Origin: JAPULR01 sp963665075
GTDB lineage: Bacteria; Chloroflexota; Dehalococcoidia; Lucifugimonadales; GCA-2712585
Assembly (NCBI GenBank): GCA_963665075.1
Contig: OY762063.1
Coordinates: 1,116,001 to 1,180,000 of the forward strand
Direction of reading: 5' to 3'
DNA length: 64,000 nt
The first letter of the stretch is position 1. Every line of letters begins with the position of its first letter. Both the position numbers and the translations under genes were made by a program. This document shows, one piece after another, positions 25,057-33,426 of this stretch. The notes below the pieces were generated by a model that worked only from the letters and a program-made list of their open reading frames with translations, did no database searches and was not told the origin of the DNA.

Positions 25057-25971
25057 GTGAGCCTGCCGCCTTATCGCGTCCAGTACAGCCCCATCATAGA
25101 CCGTCCGCCTATCCGGTGGCCCGGCGGCGAGAGGATCGCCCTGTGGATTTCTCCCAACATCGAGCACTACGAGTACCTGCCCGTGTTCGACGGGGAACGG
25201 GACCCGTGGCCGCGCATGCCCTACCCGGACGTTCGGGAGTATTCCTATTGCGACTACGGCAACCGCGTCGGCTTCTGGCGGATGCTGAAAGTTCTGGACA
25301 AGTTCAACATACGGTGCACCGTGTCCCTGAACCTGGCCGTGCTTGAGCACTATCCCGAGGTGAAGGCGGCGATGGTGGAGCGCGATTGGGACTTCATGAG
25401 CCACGGCATCTACAATACCCAATACCTGAACACGCTGTCCGAGGAGGAGGAGCGGGCCTTCTACTCAGACTGCGCCGAGACTCTTGAGCAGCACACGGGG
25501 AAGCGGTTGAAGGGGATGTTGGGGCCGGCCATATCCGGGTCGGAGGCCACGCCGGATCTGATGGCGGAAGCGGGTCTCGTTTATCACACGGATTGGATGC
25601 ACGACGACCAGCCCGTGCCCATCGACGTCAAGTCGGGGAAGCTGATTTCAGTGCCTTACTCGGTGGAGACCAACGACGGGGTCATCTTCAGGAGCTACGC
25701 CGACGGCGAGAATTTCTACCGCATTTGCAAGGACCAGTTCGACCAGCTATACCGGGAGGGCGAGGAGAGCGGGCGCGTGATGTGCATCGCGATACACCCC
25801 TTCCTCACGGGGCAGCCACACCGCATCCGATACCTGGAGAAGACGCTGGACTACATTATGTCGCACGATGGGGTCTGGCAGACGACTGCCGACGACATCG
25901 CCGACTACTACATTGAGAATTATTACGATGAGGCGGTGGCTCACGCCGCCGCGCTGAATGGGGAAGGGTAG
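25057..25971 (+). CDS. polysaccharide deacetylase / allantoinase-like (NodB fold) protein
   Basis: A 304-residue protein of the NodB-fold group related to PuuE-type allantoinases and peptidoglycan deacetylases, hydrolysing an amide or ureide with a metal ion. The first part (IRWPGGERIALWISPNIEHYEY) and VGFWRMLKVLDKFNIRCTVSLN are typical; the metal His region is DFMSHGIYNTQYL, and the late motif is MCIAIHPFLTGQPHRIRYLE. GTG at 25057 follows GGAGAG. The next gene, two bases after its stop, encodes a relative; the two are surely cotranscribed. Confidence 0.85.
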   Translation: MSLPPYRVQYSPIIDRPPIRWPGGERIALWISPNIEHYEYLPVFDGERDPWPRMPYPDVREYSYCDYGNRVGFWRMLKVLDKFNIRCTVSLNLAVLEHYPEVKAAMVERDWDFMSHGIYNTQYLNTLSEEEERAFYSDCAETLEQHTGKRLKGMLGPAISGSEATPDLMAEAGLVYHTDWMHDDQPVPIDVKSGKLISVPYSVETNDGVIFRSYADGENFYRICKDQFDQLYREGEESGRVMCIAIHPFLTGQPHRIRYLEKTLDYIMSHDGVWQTTADDIADYYIENYYDEAVAHAAALNGEG

Positions 25972-25973
25972 AC

Positions 25974-26882
25974 GTGCCCGGGCAGCGCGGCTTCGGCATG
26001 GACCACGACCACTACGCGTGGTCGCCGATGGTAGAGCGCAAGCCGCTGCGGTGGCCCAAGGGCGCGCGAATGGCGGTATGCGTGGTGGTGAGCCTGGAGC
26101 GGATGGAGTGGGCGCCGCAGAGGGGGAGCTTCCAGACGGCGACGCTGTACAACCGTCCGCTGCCCGACTACCGGGGGTATTCCCATCGGGAATACGGGCA
26201 CAGGGTGGGCATCTTTCGGGTGCTGGACGCGCTGGAGAGGCGCGGCATCACCCCAACAATCGCGATGGACGCGCTCACGGCGCGGCACTATCCGTACCTG
26301 GTGGAGCACTGCCTCAAGAGGGGGTGCGAAATCATCGGCCACGGCATCGCCGTCAGCCGGGTCATCAGCAGCCGTATGTCGGAGGCGGAGGAGCGGGACT
26401 ACGTTCGAGCCAGCATCGACGCGCTGGCGGAAGCGACGGGGGCGGCGCCCAGAGGGTGGCTCAGCCCGGACTACGGGGAGTCGGACCGCACGCCGGCAAT
26501 TCTGGCCGAAGAGGGCATCGAATACCTTTGCGATTGGGCCAACGACGAGCAGCCCTACCCTATGACTACGCCGAAGGGTTCGCTCATCTCATTGCCGCTG
26601 CTGCTTGACCTGAACGACGCCTTCGCCATCGGAGAGCGGGGGTTTCCCGTCCACGAATACGCCGGGATGATTGAGGACGCCTGCGACATCATCCACGCCG
26701 ACGCTGGGGAGACGGGGAGGCTATTCGCGCTGAACGTGCACCCGTGGATAATGGGGCAGCCCTTCCGAATCGGCTACCTGGACCGCGCGTTGGGGCACGT
26801 GATGGGCAAGCCGGGAGTTTGGGCCGCGTCGGGGTCCGAAATCGTCCAATGGTATCGGGAATCTGTAGACAATAGTTGTTAA
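25974..26882 (+). CDS. polysaccharide deacetylase / allantoinase-like (NodB fold) protein, second copy
   Basis: A 302-residue relative of the preceding protein, with LRWPKGARMAVCVVVSLERMEW, VGIFRVLDALERRGITPTIAMD, the metal His region EIIGHGIAVSRV and the late motif LFALNVHPWIMGQPFRIGYLD. GTG at 25974, two bases after the upstream stop, gives a tight operon; two tandem amidohydrolase genes follow from 26896. The four genes together look like a degradative unit for an amide- or ureide-containing compound, which is inference from context. Confidence 0.85.
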   Translation: MPGQRGFGMDHDHYAWSPMVERKPLRWPKGARMAVCVVVSLERMEWAPQRGSFQTATLYNRPLPDYRGYSHREYGHRVGIFRVLDALERRGITPTIAMDALTARHYPYLVEHCLKRGCEIIGHGIAVSRVISSRMSEAEERDYVRASIDALAEATGAAPRGWLSPDYGESDRTPAILAEEGIEYLCDWANDEQPYPMTTPKGSLISLPLLLDLNDAFAIGERGFPVHEYAGMIEDACDIIHADAGETGRLFALNVHPWIMGQPFRIGYLDRALGHVMGKPGVWAASGSEIVQWYRESVDNSC

Positions 26883-26895
26883 GGAGGCCACGCAC

Positions 26896-28377
26896 ATGAC
26901 GAGCATCGCCATCAAGGGAAGCTGGGTTGTCGGTTGGGGGGAGAACGGGCACGAGGTTATCAACGACGGGGTTGTCGTCACGAAGGACGACCGGATTTCC
27001 TTCGTAGGTTCGCAGGGCGATCCCGATTGCCCGCAGGCCGACCGGGTCATCGACGCTTCCGGGATGCTTGTCTCGCCGGGCCTGATAAACCTTCACGCCA
27101 TCGCCAACCTGGACGTGCAGGTGCTTCACGTGGACGGGCCGGACGACGCGGGCTTTCCCAAGGCGGAGTCCTTCGTCATGGACCCCGACGTTCCGCATAT
27201 TCTCACCGATGAGGAGTACCGGGTGAGCGCGGATTTCAGCGTGGCGACGCTGCTGAAGAGCGGCTGCACCACCTTCGCCAACGTGACGACGAGCGCCACC
27301 AAGCGATGGGAGGATTCTCGGGTGGAGCCTTACGCGTTGGCGGAAGCGTCGGAGCGGATGGGGGCGCGGGGTTGGATCGGGCACTTCTACATGGAGGGGT
27401 GCACCTATACCGACGCGGGCGGGCGGACGCAGTGGGTGTGGGACTCGAAGAGGGGCCAGCAGGCGATGGACAACGGCATCGAGCTGGTCAAGCATCTGCA
27501 GAAGCGCAACCATCCACTGGTCACGGGCTTTCTGTTTCCCGTGCGGACGGACAGCTGCTCGGAAGATATGCTGAAGGAGACGGTGCGGCAGGCGAAGCTG
27601 CTGGGGGACGTGCACATTCGCGCCCACTTCGCACAACGCATCGCGGAATACCGTCTGTTCAAGTCGAAGAACCCGCATAGGTCGATGGTGGAGTGGCTGG
27701 AGGACATCGGGTTTCTCGGCCCGCAGATCTGCCTCACCCACGCGATATACATCGCGGGACACAGCGAGACGGGCGACCCGCCGGGGAACGATTTGCAGAT
27801 TTTGGCGGAAACCGGAACCAACACTTGCCACTGCCCGGTTGTATCGTCGCGGGGCGGCAAGAATCTGGAGTCGTTCAGCCGGTACATTGCGGCGGGGGTG
27901 AACATGGGCATCGGCACGGACACGTACCCGCCGGACCTGCTGGAGGAGATGCGCGTCGGCGCGCTGGTCAACAAGGTGGTGGAGGGGTCTCGTCGGGCCG
28001 GAACGGTGCGGGACTTCTTCAACGCCGCGACTATCAACGGGGCGAAGGCGCTGCGGCGGGACGATCTGGGTAGGCTGGCGGCGGGGTGCACGGCGGACAT
28101 CAGCGTCTTCGACTTCAACGGACTTCACTACGCGCCCATAGACGACCCGATGCGGACGCTGGTGCACGTGGCGACGGGGAAGAACTGTCACACCGTTCTG
28201 GTGGGCGGGAAGGTTGTGGTGGAAGGGGGGCGAGTGGTGGGGCTGGACGAGGAGGAGTTGGAGCGGAAGGCGCGGGACGCGTGGCTGAAGTACAAGGACG
28301 GGGTGGTTGCGTGGGACGCGGCCAAACGTCCCAGCGAGGAGATTTTCCCGCCGCTGCTGCCGACCGGGGCGAGGTAA
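26896..28377 (+). CDS. amidohydrolase-like protein with altered HxH motif (tandem copy 1)
   Basis: A 493-residue protein with the fold of the ATZ/TRZ (chlorohydrolase) amidohydrolases: N-terminal sandwich, barrel, and C-terminal GCTADISVFDFNG / TVLVGGKVVVEGGRVV. The usual GLINTHxH motif reads GLINLHAIANLD, so His67 is kept but the second His is Ile69. Other ligand sites look present (VHIRAHFAQ, CLTHAIYIAGH, GIGTDTYPPD). It may use a single metal, bind metal differently, or be inactive. ATG at 26896 follows AAGGAGG. It directly follows two deacetylase-like genes and precedes a close paralogue. Confidence 0.85.
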   Translation: MTSIAIKGSWVVGWGENGHEVINDGVVVTKDDRISFVGSQGDPDCPQADRVIDASGMLVSPGLINLHAIANLDVQVLHVDGPDDAGFPKAESFVMDPDVPHILTDEEYRVSADFSVATLLKSGCTTFANVTTSATKRWEDSRVEPYALAEASERMGARGWIGHFYMEGCTYTDAGGRTQWVWDSKRGQQAMDNGIELVKHLQKRNHPLVTGFLFPVRTDSCSEDMLKETVRQAKLLGDVHIRAHFAQRIAEYRLFKSKNPHRSMVEWLEDIGFLGPQICLTHAIYIAGHSETGDPPGNDLQILAETGTNTCHCPVVSSRGGKNLESFSRYIAAGVNMGIGTDTYPPDLLEEMRVGALVNKVVEGSRRAGTVRDFFNAATINGAKALRRDDLGRLAAGCTADISVFDFNGLHYAPIDDPMRTLVHVATGKNCHTVLVGGKVVVEGGRVVGLDEEELERKARDAWLKYKDGVVAWDAAKRPSEEIFPPLLPTGAR

Positions 28378-28388
28378 CGAGGGGGGAA

Positions 28389-28430
28389 CACCCCCATCCC
28401 AACCTTCCCCCATAAAGGGGGAAGGGGAAA
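28389..28430. repeat. dispersed CCCCATC...AAGGGGGAAGG repeat between tandem genes
   Basis: This copy (cccccatcccaaccttcccc then cataaagggggaagggg) forms a CTTCCCCC / GGGGGAAG hairpin. It lies between the two tandem amidohydrolase genes and reaches into the leader of the second. Confidence 0.7.
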
Positions 28431-28444
28431 GAGGAGATGTTGAA

Positions 28445-29923
28445 ATGGCGAGCATCGCGATTAAGGGGAGCTGGGTTGTCGGCTGGGGCGAGAACGGGCA
28501 CGAGGTTATCGAGGACGGGGTTGTCGTTGCCGAGGATGACCGGATTGCCTTCGTCGGGTCGCAGAGCGACCCGGGATGTCCGTCCGCGGACCGGGTAATT
28601 GACGCGTCCGGGATGCTTGTTTCGCCCGGTCTGATCAACCTTCACGCCATCGCCAACCTGGACTTGCAGGTACTTCGCATGGACGCCAGCAACGAGTCCA
28701 CATTCCCCAAGCCAAAGTCCTTCGTCATGGATCCCAGCCAACCTTATCTACTCACCGACGAGCAGTACCAAACCAGCGCGGACTTCAGCGTGGCTACGCT
28801 GCTCAAGAATGGGAGCACCACCTTTCTGAACGTGACAAGCAGCGCCGCCAAGCGGTGGGAGGATTCCAGCGAGACCTACGCCTTGGCCGAGGCGTCGGAG
28901 CGGATGGGCATCCGAGCCTGGATTGGGCACTTCTACCAGGAAGGCTGCAACTACACCGACGGCGGCGGCGAGTCGCATATCGTATGGGACTCGAAGAAGG
29001 GGCAGCAGGCGATGGATCACGCCATCGAGGTGGTGAAGCATCTGCAGAAGAAGAATCATCCCCTTCTGACGGGATTTCTCTTTCCCGTGCGGACCGACGG
29101 GTGCTCCGACGACATGTTGAAGGAGACGGTACGGCAGGCGAAGCTGCTGGGCGGCGTCCACATCCGCTCCCACTTCTCGGAGTATCCCCATGAGTTTCGC
29201 GGCTTCAAGGCGAAGAATCCCAACCGGACGATGGTTGAGTGGCTGAATGACATCGGCTTCCTGGGGTCAAACGTCTGCCTCACCCACGCCATCTACATCG
29301 CGGGCCACAGCTTTACGGGAGATGATGCGGGGGACGACCTGGAACTGCTGGCACAGAGCGGAACCAGCGTTTGTCACTGCCCGGTCGTGTCGGCGCGGGG
29401 AGGGAAGGCGATGGAGTCCTTCGGGCGGTACGTTCGCGCGGGGGTGAACGTGGGCATCGGGACGGATACGCACCCGCCGGACATTCTGGAGGAGATGCGG
29501 ATGGGGGCAATCATCAACAAGATTGTGGAGGGCGATCGCAGCGCGGGAACGGTGATGGATTTCTACAACGCCGCAACCATCGGCGGGGCGAAGGCGTTGG
29601 GTCGGGATGATCTGGGGCGGCTTGCGCCGGGATGCACGGCGGACATCAGCATCTTCGACTTCTCACACCTGACCGCCGCGCCGTTGGACGACCCCATGCG
29701 GATGTTGATTCACGCCGCCAACGGGCGCGACTGTCATACGGTGCTGGTGGGAGGGAAGGTTGTGGTGTCGGAGGGGCGGGTGGTCGGGGTGGACGAGGAA
29801 GAGTTGGCTCGGAAGGCGCGGGAGGCTTGGCTGAAGTACAAGGGCGGGGTTGGGGCGTGGGACCCGGCCGGAAGGTCCGGGGATGAGGTTTTTCCGCCCC
29901 TTTTTCCGAAGACAGTCCCTTAA
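28445..29923 (+). CDS. amidohydrolase-like protein with altered HxH motif (tandem copy 2)
   Basis: A 492-residue close paralogue of the protein at 26896, colinear from MASIAIKGSWVVGWGENGHEV to the C-terminus. It has the same change in the metal motif (GLINLHAIANLDLQ), with VHIRSHFSEY, CLTHAIYIAGHSF and GIGTDTHPPD kept. That both copies share the change argues for a conserved feature of the subfamily rather than a single decayed gene. ATG at 28445 follows AAAGAGGAGATG. The substrate is unknown. Confidence 0.85.
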   Translation: MASIAIKGSWVVGWGENGHEVIEDGVVVAEDDRIAFVGSQSDPGCPSADRVIDASGMLVSPGLINLHAIANLDLQVLRMDASNESTFPKPKSFVMDPSQPYLLTDEQYQTSADFSVATLLKNGSTTFLNVTSSAAKRWEDSSETYALAEASERMGIRAWIGHFYQEGCNYTDGGGESHIVWDSKKGQQAMDHAIEVVKHLQKKNHPLLTGFLFPVRTDGCSDDMLKETVRQAKLLGGVHIRSHFSEYPHEFRGFKAKNPNRTMVEWLNDIGFLGSNVCLTHAIYIAGHSFTGDDAGDDLELLAQSGTSVCHCPVVSARGGKAMESFGRYVRAGVNVGIGTDTHPPDILEEMRMGAIINKIVEGDRSAGTVMDFYNAATIGGAKALGRDDLGRLAPGCTADISIFDFSHLTAAPLDDPMRMLIHAANGRDCHTVLVGGKVVVSEGRVVGVDEEELARKAREAWLKYKGGVGAWDPAGRSGDEVFPPLFPKTVP

Positions 29924-29931
29924 CCTCACAC

Positions 29932-29960
29932 TGGATTCCCGCCTTCGCGGGAATGACGGA
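29932..29960. repeat. ATTCCCGC-type dispersed palindrome
   Basis: A copy reading ggattcccgccttcgcggga followed by atgacgg, with arms ATTCCCGC / GCGGGAAT, lies between the convergent amidohydrolase and aminomutase genes. Confidence 0.8.
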
Positions 29961-30004
29961 AGGAAGTGGAAGGGAATGACGGTGTGTAGGGGGAGGGGGT
30001 ACGG

Positions 30005-31339
30005 TTAGCGGATTCTTTGTAGGACGGTTCGGACGGCGTCGACTAGGGCGTCGACTTCCGCCTCGGTGGTGAGGGCGCTCAGGGCGCCGGAGCAGGTTTC
30101 CTGCAATAGGACGCCTTCGTTGACCAAGCCCATGAACAGGGCGTTCCGCATGGCCTTGTCGCTTCTGAGAGCGGAGCGGTAGTCCGTCACCGGCTCTGAG
30201 GTGACGTGCATACCGAAGAAGGACGCCGTGCCCGTTATCTGGCAGGGGACTTCCAGTTCGTCGAAGACGGCGCGGAGCTTGGCCCTGAGGGTTTCACCCA
30301 AGGCGTTCAACCGCTCGTAGACGTCGGGAGTCATGGCCTCCATGACCACCGTTCCTGCGGCGAGGGTCATGGGGTTGGCGTTGAAAGTGCCGGCGTGGGC
30401 GACGGACGCGCCTCCTTCCGACGGGTCGAAGAGGGACATGATGCCCTTGCGTCCGCCGAAGGCTCCAACAGGAAGCCCGCCGCCTATGATTTTGCCCAGG
30501 CAGGTCATGTCGGGGATGACGTCGCAGGCCTGCTGGGCGCCTCCCGGCGCGGCGCGGAAGCTCTGAACCTCGTCGAAGATCAGCAGCAGGCCCAATTCTT
30601 CCGTCACTTCGCGGATGCCGGTCAGGAAATCGGCGTTTGCGGGGACGTATCCGAGGGCGGAGGCTATGGGTTCCATGATGACGCAGGCGAGTTCGTGGGC
30701 GTGAGTCTTCAGGATGCGGCGGCTGTCTTCGAGGTTGTTATAGGGTAAGGTTACGACTCCCTCGGCGACGCTGGGGGGTTGGCCGGGGTGTTCCGGAATG
30801 GCGGTGGGGCCGTCCGGGTCGAGGGCCGACGCCGGGGGGCGGACGCTTACGGCGGCGTATTCGTGGGAGCCGTGGTATCCGCCTTCGAACTTGGCTATCT
30901 TGTGTCGGCCTGTGTAGGCGCGAGCGGCGCGGATGGCCATGAGGGTGCCCTCGGTGCCGGAGTTGGTGAAACGGACGCTTTCCACGGAAGGGATGCGGTC
31001 GCATAGAATGGACGCCAGCTTGGTTTGCAGCTTCGTTGGGGCGCTGAAGGCGGTGCCCTTCGCTGCCTGCTTCTGGAGGGCGTTGACTACGTTAGGGTGG
31101 GCGTGGCCCAGAATCAGGCTGGTGGCGTTAATCATGAAGTCGAGGTAGGCGTTGCCGTCCACGTCGTAGAGATAGTGGCCCGCGCCGTGGTCGGCGACGA
31201 TGGGATAGGGGTCGAACCAGGCGGTGCCGCGGGAGCTGCCGCCGGGCAGGTATCCCTTCGCTTCTTCGTTGAGCGCACGGGCTTGTGGAGTTCTAAGCCG
31301 GAATCGTTCAATCTCCCGTTCAAGAGTCGTAGCCGTCAT
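30005..31339 (-). CDS. class III aminotransferase, glutamate-1-semialdehyde 2,1-aminomutase family
   Basis: A 444-residue PLP enzyme. Typical features are YLPGGSSRGTAWF, the GSA-AM-like NSGTEGTLMAIRAARAYTGR phosphate loop, FDEVQSFR (Asp256 to the pyridine N) and the Schiff-base Lys283 in CLGKIIGGGLPVGAFGG. The fold is shared by HemL and by other transaminases/aminomutases, and several residues and the length differ from typical HemL, so a role outside haem synthesis is possible. The ATG at 31339 overlaps the stop of the upstream small gene (ATGA), showing translational coupling to a run of small membrane proteins. Confidence 0.88.
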   Translation of the reverse strand: MTATTLEREIERFRLRTPQARALNEEAKGYLPGGSSRGTAWFDPYPIVADHGAGHYLYDVDGNAYLDFMINATSLILGHAHPNVVNALQKQAAKGTAFSAPTKLQTKLASILCDRIPSVESVRFTNSGTEGTLMAIRAARAYTGRHKIAKFEGGYHGSHEYAAVSVRPPASALDPDGPTAIPEHPGQPPSVAEGVVTLPYNNLEDSRRILKTHAHELACVIMEPIASALGYVPANADFLTGIREVTEELGLLLIFDEVQSFRAAPGGAQQACDVIPDMTCLGKIIGGGLPVGAFGGRKGIMSLFDPSEGGASVAHAGTFNANPMTLAAGTVVMEAMTPDVYERLNALGETLRAKLRAVFDELEVPCQITGTASFFGMHVTSEPVTDYRSALRSDKAMRNALFMGLVNEGVLLQETCSGALSALTTEAEVDALVDAVRTVLQRIR

Positions 31340-31620
31340 TTGCCCTCTCCTTTCCGTTCGTCATCGTCTTGCCCTGGCTCCCACCAGAAGTCCCAGAAGC
31401 TGAACCATGAATCGTTATGCTCCTTCTTCATCTTGTACTCCACCCGCAACATGAAGAACAGGAAAAAGGCCCCGAAAACGATTGCGGGGTTTCCGATGAA
31501 AATGGCGATTTCCAAGGGGGTGCCAGGCACCATGAAGAACCTGACCATGACCAAGACGCCGCTTATAATTAGAAGAATGGCGAGAATCTTCACGATAATC
31601 CAAACGTGGAGGATGTTCAT
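31336..31620 (-). CDS. small membrane protein (tandem paralogue A)
   Basis: A 94-residue protein with two hydrophobic segments (HVWIIVKILAILLIISGVLVMVRFF and IAIFIGNPAIVFGAFFLFFMLR) and an acidic C-terminus after WFSFWDFWWEPGQ. I recognise no family. It is related to the next upstream protein (31678-31932), sharing the start MN(I/V)L..WI..KIL and the end FWD.W. Its stop overlaps the aminomutase start, so the two genes are coupled. Confidence 0.65.
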   Translation of the reverse strand: MNILHVWIIVKILAILLIISGVLVMVRFFMVPGTPLEIAIFIGNPAIVFGAFFLFFMLRVEYKMKKEHNDSWFSFWDFWWEPGQDDDERKGEGK

Positions 31621-31677
31621 TGGTCATCCCGTCCGGTTGACGGTTGAGTTGACGGCGCGTTTGGCGTTGGCGAGATT

Positions 31678-31932
31678 CTAGTCGTCATCGATGTCCTGCC
31701 AGGGATCCCAGAAGTTTATGCCCAGATGCTTGTATTTCTTGCTCATCCTGCGTTCCGCCCGAAAGATGTAGTAGAGCATGAAAATTCCGCTGAAGAATGC
31801 GGAGAGGGAGATGACCATTGCAATGTAGGACATATCGGGGTGGACGAAGAAGCGGATTATTCCGAACAGGCCGCTGAAGAAGAGAAGAATGACGAGAATC
31901 TTCATGAGTATCCAGGTTTGCAATACGTTCAT
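31678..31932 (-). CDS. small membrane protein (tandem paralogue B)
   Basis: An 84-residue protein with two membrane segments (TWILMKILVILLFFSGLFGIIRFF and YIAMVISLSAFFSGIFMLYYIFR), then a basic stretch and the end GINFWDPWQDIDDD. It is colinear with paralogue A. The gene order suggests one transcript with the small genes on either side and the aminomutase. The function is unknown. Confidence 0.65.
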   Translation of the reverse strand: MNVLQTWILMKILVILLFFSGLFGIIRFFVHPDMSYIAMVISLSAFFSGIFMLYYIFRAERRMSKKYKHLGINFWDPWQDIDDD

Positions 31933-31978
31933 AGAGCTATCTCGATGTGGAATGGGTAGTCGGGAGTTTCGTCTGCTT

Positions 31979-32158
31979 TCATTGCCGCCTCTTTTTCAGC
32001 GCGCCGATGAGGACGTAGGCGCCGCCGCCAATGAGGATGATGGAGGCTATGAGCAAGGAGGTGTCGCGGGGTTGGGGGCTGGGCAGCGCCGTCAGGAATA
32101 GTATCACGCCGGGCAGGCCGGTGGCGATGACGATGGCGCAGAGGATTTTGACTATCAT
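31979..32158 (-). CDS. small two-helix membrane protein
   Basis: A 59-residue protein starting MIVKILCAIVIATGLPGVILF with two membrane segments separated by a short polar loop (PSPQPRDTS) and a basic end (KKRRQ). It starts two bases after the stop of the upstream antitoxin-like gene. I recognise no family; its start IVKIL and position suggest kinship with the two small membrane proteins that follow, but similarity is weak. Confidence 0.5.
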   Translation of the reverse strand: MIVKILCAIVIATGLPGVILFLTALPSPQPRDTSLLIASIILIGGGAYVLIGALKKRRQ

Positions 32159-32160
32159 GG

Positions 32161-32316
32161 TTATTGCCGCTTGGCGGCGCGGGCGATGTAGCTCAGGACG
32201 GCGCGCATGAGCTTGCCGTCGCCGTCGTCCTCGTCTATGGAGGCTTGGAGATAGAGCAAGGCGTCTTCCTTCGTATGAATGGAGTCTATGGGGTCCCACT
32301 TGGCGAATTTGCTCAT
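32161..32316 (-). pseudogene. truncated addiction-module antidote (HI1420-like) remnant
   Basis: The 51-residue product MSKFAKWDPIDSIHTKEDALLYLQASIDEDDG...LSYIARAAKRQ (in two parts here) matches the N-terminal half of the putative addiction-module antidote family, where a helix-turn-helix normally follows the IARA segment. Here a stop comes at that point, so the DNA-binding half is missing. No RelE-type toxin gene is next to it. It could instead be a short functional protein; the family match is by eye. Confidence 0.5.
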
Positions 32317-32400
32317 GTCCATTTTGGTTGTCTTATCAATGATGGTGGGAGTTGAGGCGGTTAGACGGGTTTCAAACCCGCTCATGCAGAGTTTGCGCTC

Positions 32401-32622
32401 TTAGAAGCCAAGCCTGGCCTTCACTTCTTCGTCCGTATACGTTCGTTCTTCACCTTTGCGAATGCGCTCCAATACCTGCATCGCCAAGTAGTAGTCCTCC
32501 ATGTCCTCAATGCCCCTTTACATCATCTCGCGAAGGTAAAAGGCTTTGGTGCGACCGGTTTGAGCGACCAGAAAATCCAGTCTGCGCTCAATTTCAGGGT
32601 CCAAACGGATAGACGTTGCCAT
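32401..32622 (-). pseudogene. RelB-type ribbon-helix-helix antitoxin gene broken by an in-frame TAA
   Basis: From the ATG at 32622 the frame reads MATSIRLDPEIERRLDFLVA...KAFYLREMM, then TAA at 32518-32520, then RGIEDMEDYYLAMQVLERIR...DEEVKARLGF and a second stop at 32401. The two halves join in frame into a normal 73-residue RelB/ribbon-helix-helix antitoxin with one nonsense codon in the usual MIERGIEDMED stretch. Neither half was long enough to be noticed alone. No RelE toxin gene follows, so the module appears decayed. Readthrough of TAA is not expected. Confidence 0.75.
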
Positions 32623-32701
32623 GCTACGTACTCTCTTCAACGCGGTTAAGCAGGTTGATTATATCACCTCAGGAATGAGAGCGGGACAAATCGGCAAGAA
32701 A

Positions 32702-32724
32702 GAAGCTCCCTTGGCGGGAGCTTC
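32702..32724. terminator. GAAGCTCCC hairpin, downstream of the lipoprotein gene
   Basis: GAAGCTCCC (32702-32710) and GGGAGCTTC (32716-32724) form a nine-base stem around TTGGC. The same stem occurs in opposite orientation at 33430-33452, so the two flank the lipoprotein gene. On the minus strand it is followed by TTCTTGCC, so it can end transcription of that gene. Confidence 0.6.
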
Positions 32725-32802
32725 CGAGAAATTTCATGCTGCCAGTTTGAAGGTGCGCCAACCGGCAGGAGACGCAACTTTTGACACTATCCGGTCGAGG
32801 CG

Positions 32803-33351
32803 CTAGCCGCCCGGCATCAGCGAGCGCAGAAGCTGGTTCATTGGCCACATTATCTGCATCTTGCGGTTGTGGTATTCCTGCCCGTGCAGCATGGCCCGCG
32901 CCGTCTCCAGCTGCTCGGGTGTGGAGGCGCTGAAAGCCATATCCTCCAGTTCCGCCAAGGCGTTGGAATTGGACTCCACCTGGGCAACCAGGTCCATCTG
33001 GGCGCCGGTCAGTCCCGCATCCCGCAACATGTCTCGCAGGGCCTTGGTTTCCCCGCCCGCATCAGGCATCTGGCCCGTCGCCAGCGTAATGTCCCAATAG
33101 GCTTCGTAGGGTATGGATGGTCGCGGCGAAGCGCCGTTGCGAATGTCCAGGATTCGCTGGAAATAGGTCTTGTACCTTTCCTCTCCGGTCACCGAATACA
33201 GTCTGGCCATTCGGGTCAAGTCGTCCGAGGACTGGCGCAGTTCGTCCGCCAGTAGGTAAGCGTCGAGGTCGTCAGACCCGTCACCGGCGCATGCGGTCAA
33301 TCCCACAATCATCAACATCGCAGCGAGGGTGCCCAATATCCATGCTTTCAA
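32803..33351 (-). CDS. lipoprotein with a sensor-type (MCP/histidine-kinase ectodomain-like) region
   Basis: A 182-residue protein with a lipoprotein signal (VGLTAC, Cys21). Residues 36-130 contain ADELRQSSDDLTRMARLYSVTGEERY and RILDIRNG, a signature that I know from the extracytoplasmic N-terminal part of adenylate cyclases and histidine kinases, and helical heptads follow. There is no second membrane helix, HAMP, kinase or cyclase domain, so this is a stand-alone lipid-anchored version that may present a ligand to a partner. It sits between two mirrored hairpins and next to the rRNA unit. Confidence 0.75.
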   Translation of the reverse strand: MKAWILGTLAAMLMIVGLTACAGDGSDDLDAYLLADELRQSSDDLTRMARLYSVTGEERYKTYFQRILDIRNGASPRPSIPYEAYWDITLATGQMPDAGGETKALRDMLRDAGLTGAQMDLVAQVESNSNALAELEDMAFSASTPEQLETARAMLHGQEYHNRKMQIMWPMNQLLRSLMPGG

Positions 33352-33426
33352 AGCGTTGCCTCCATTTCAAATCCGTAGAAGTCTCTGAACCGGGTATAAT
33401 GTGGACATTGTATCATATTTCTAAAG

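Noticed and set aside
32518..32520. Recoding of the in-frame TAA in the RelB-like gene
   Set aside because: TAA is not known to be read as Sec or Pyl, and the position needs no special residue; a decayed gene is simpler.
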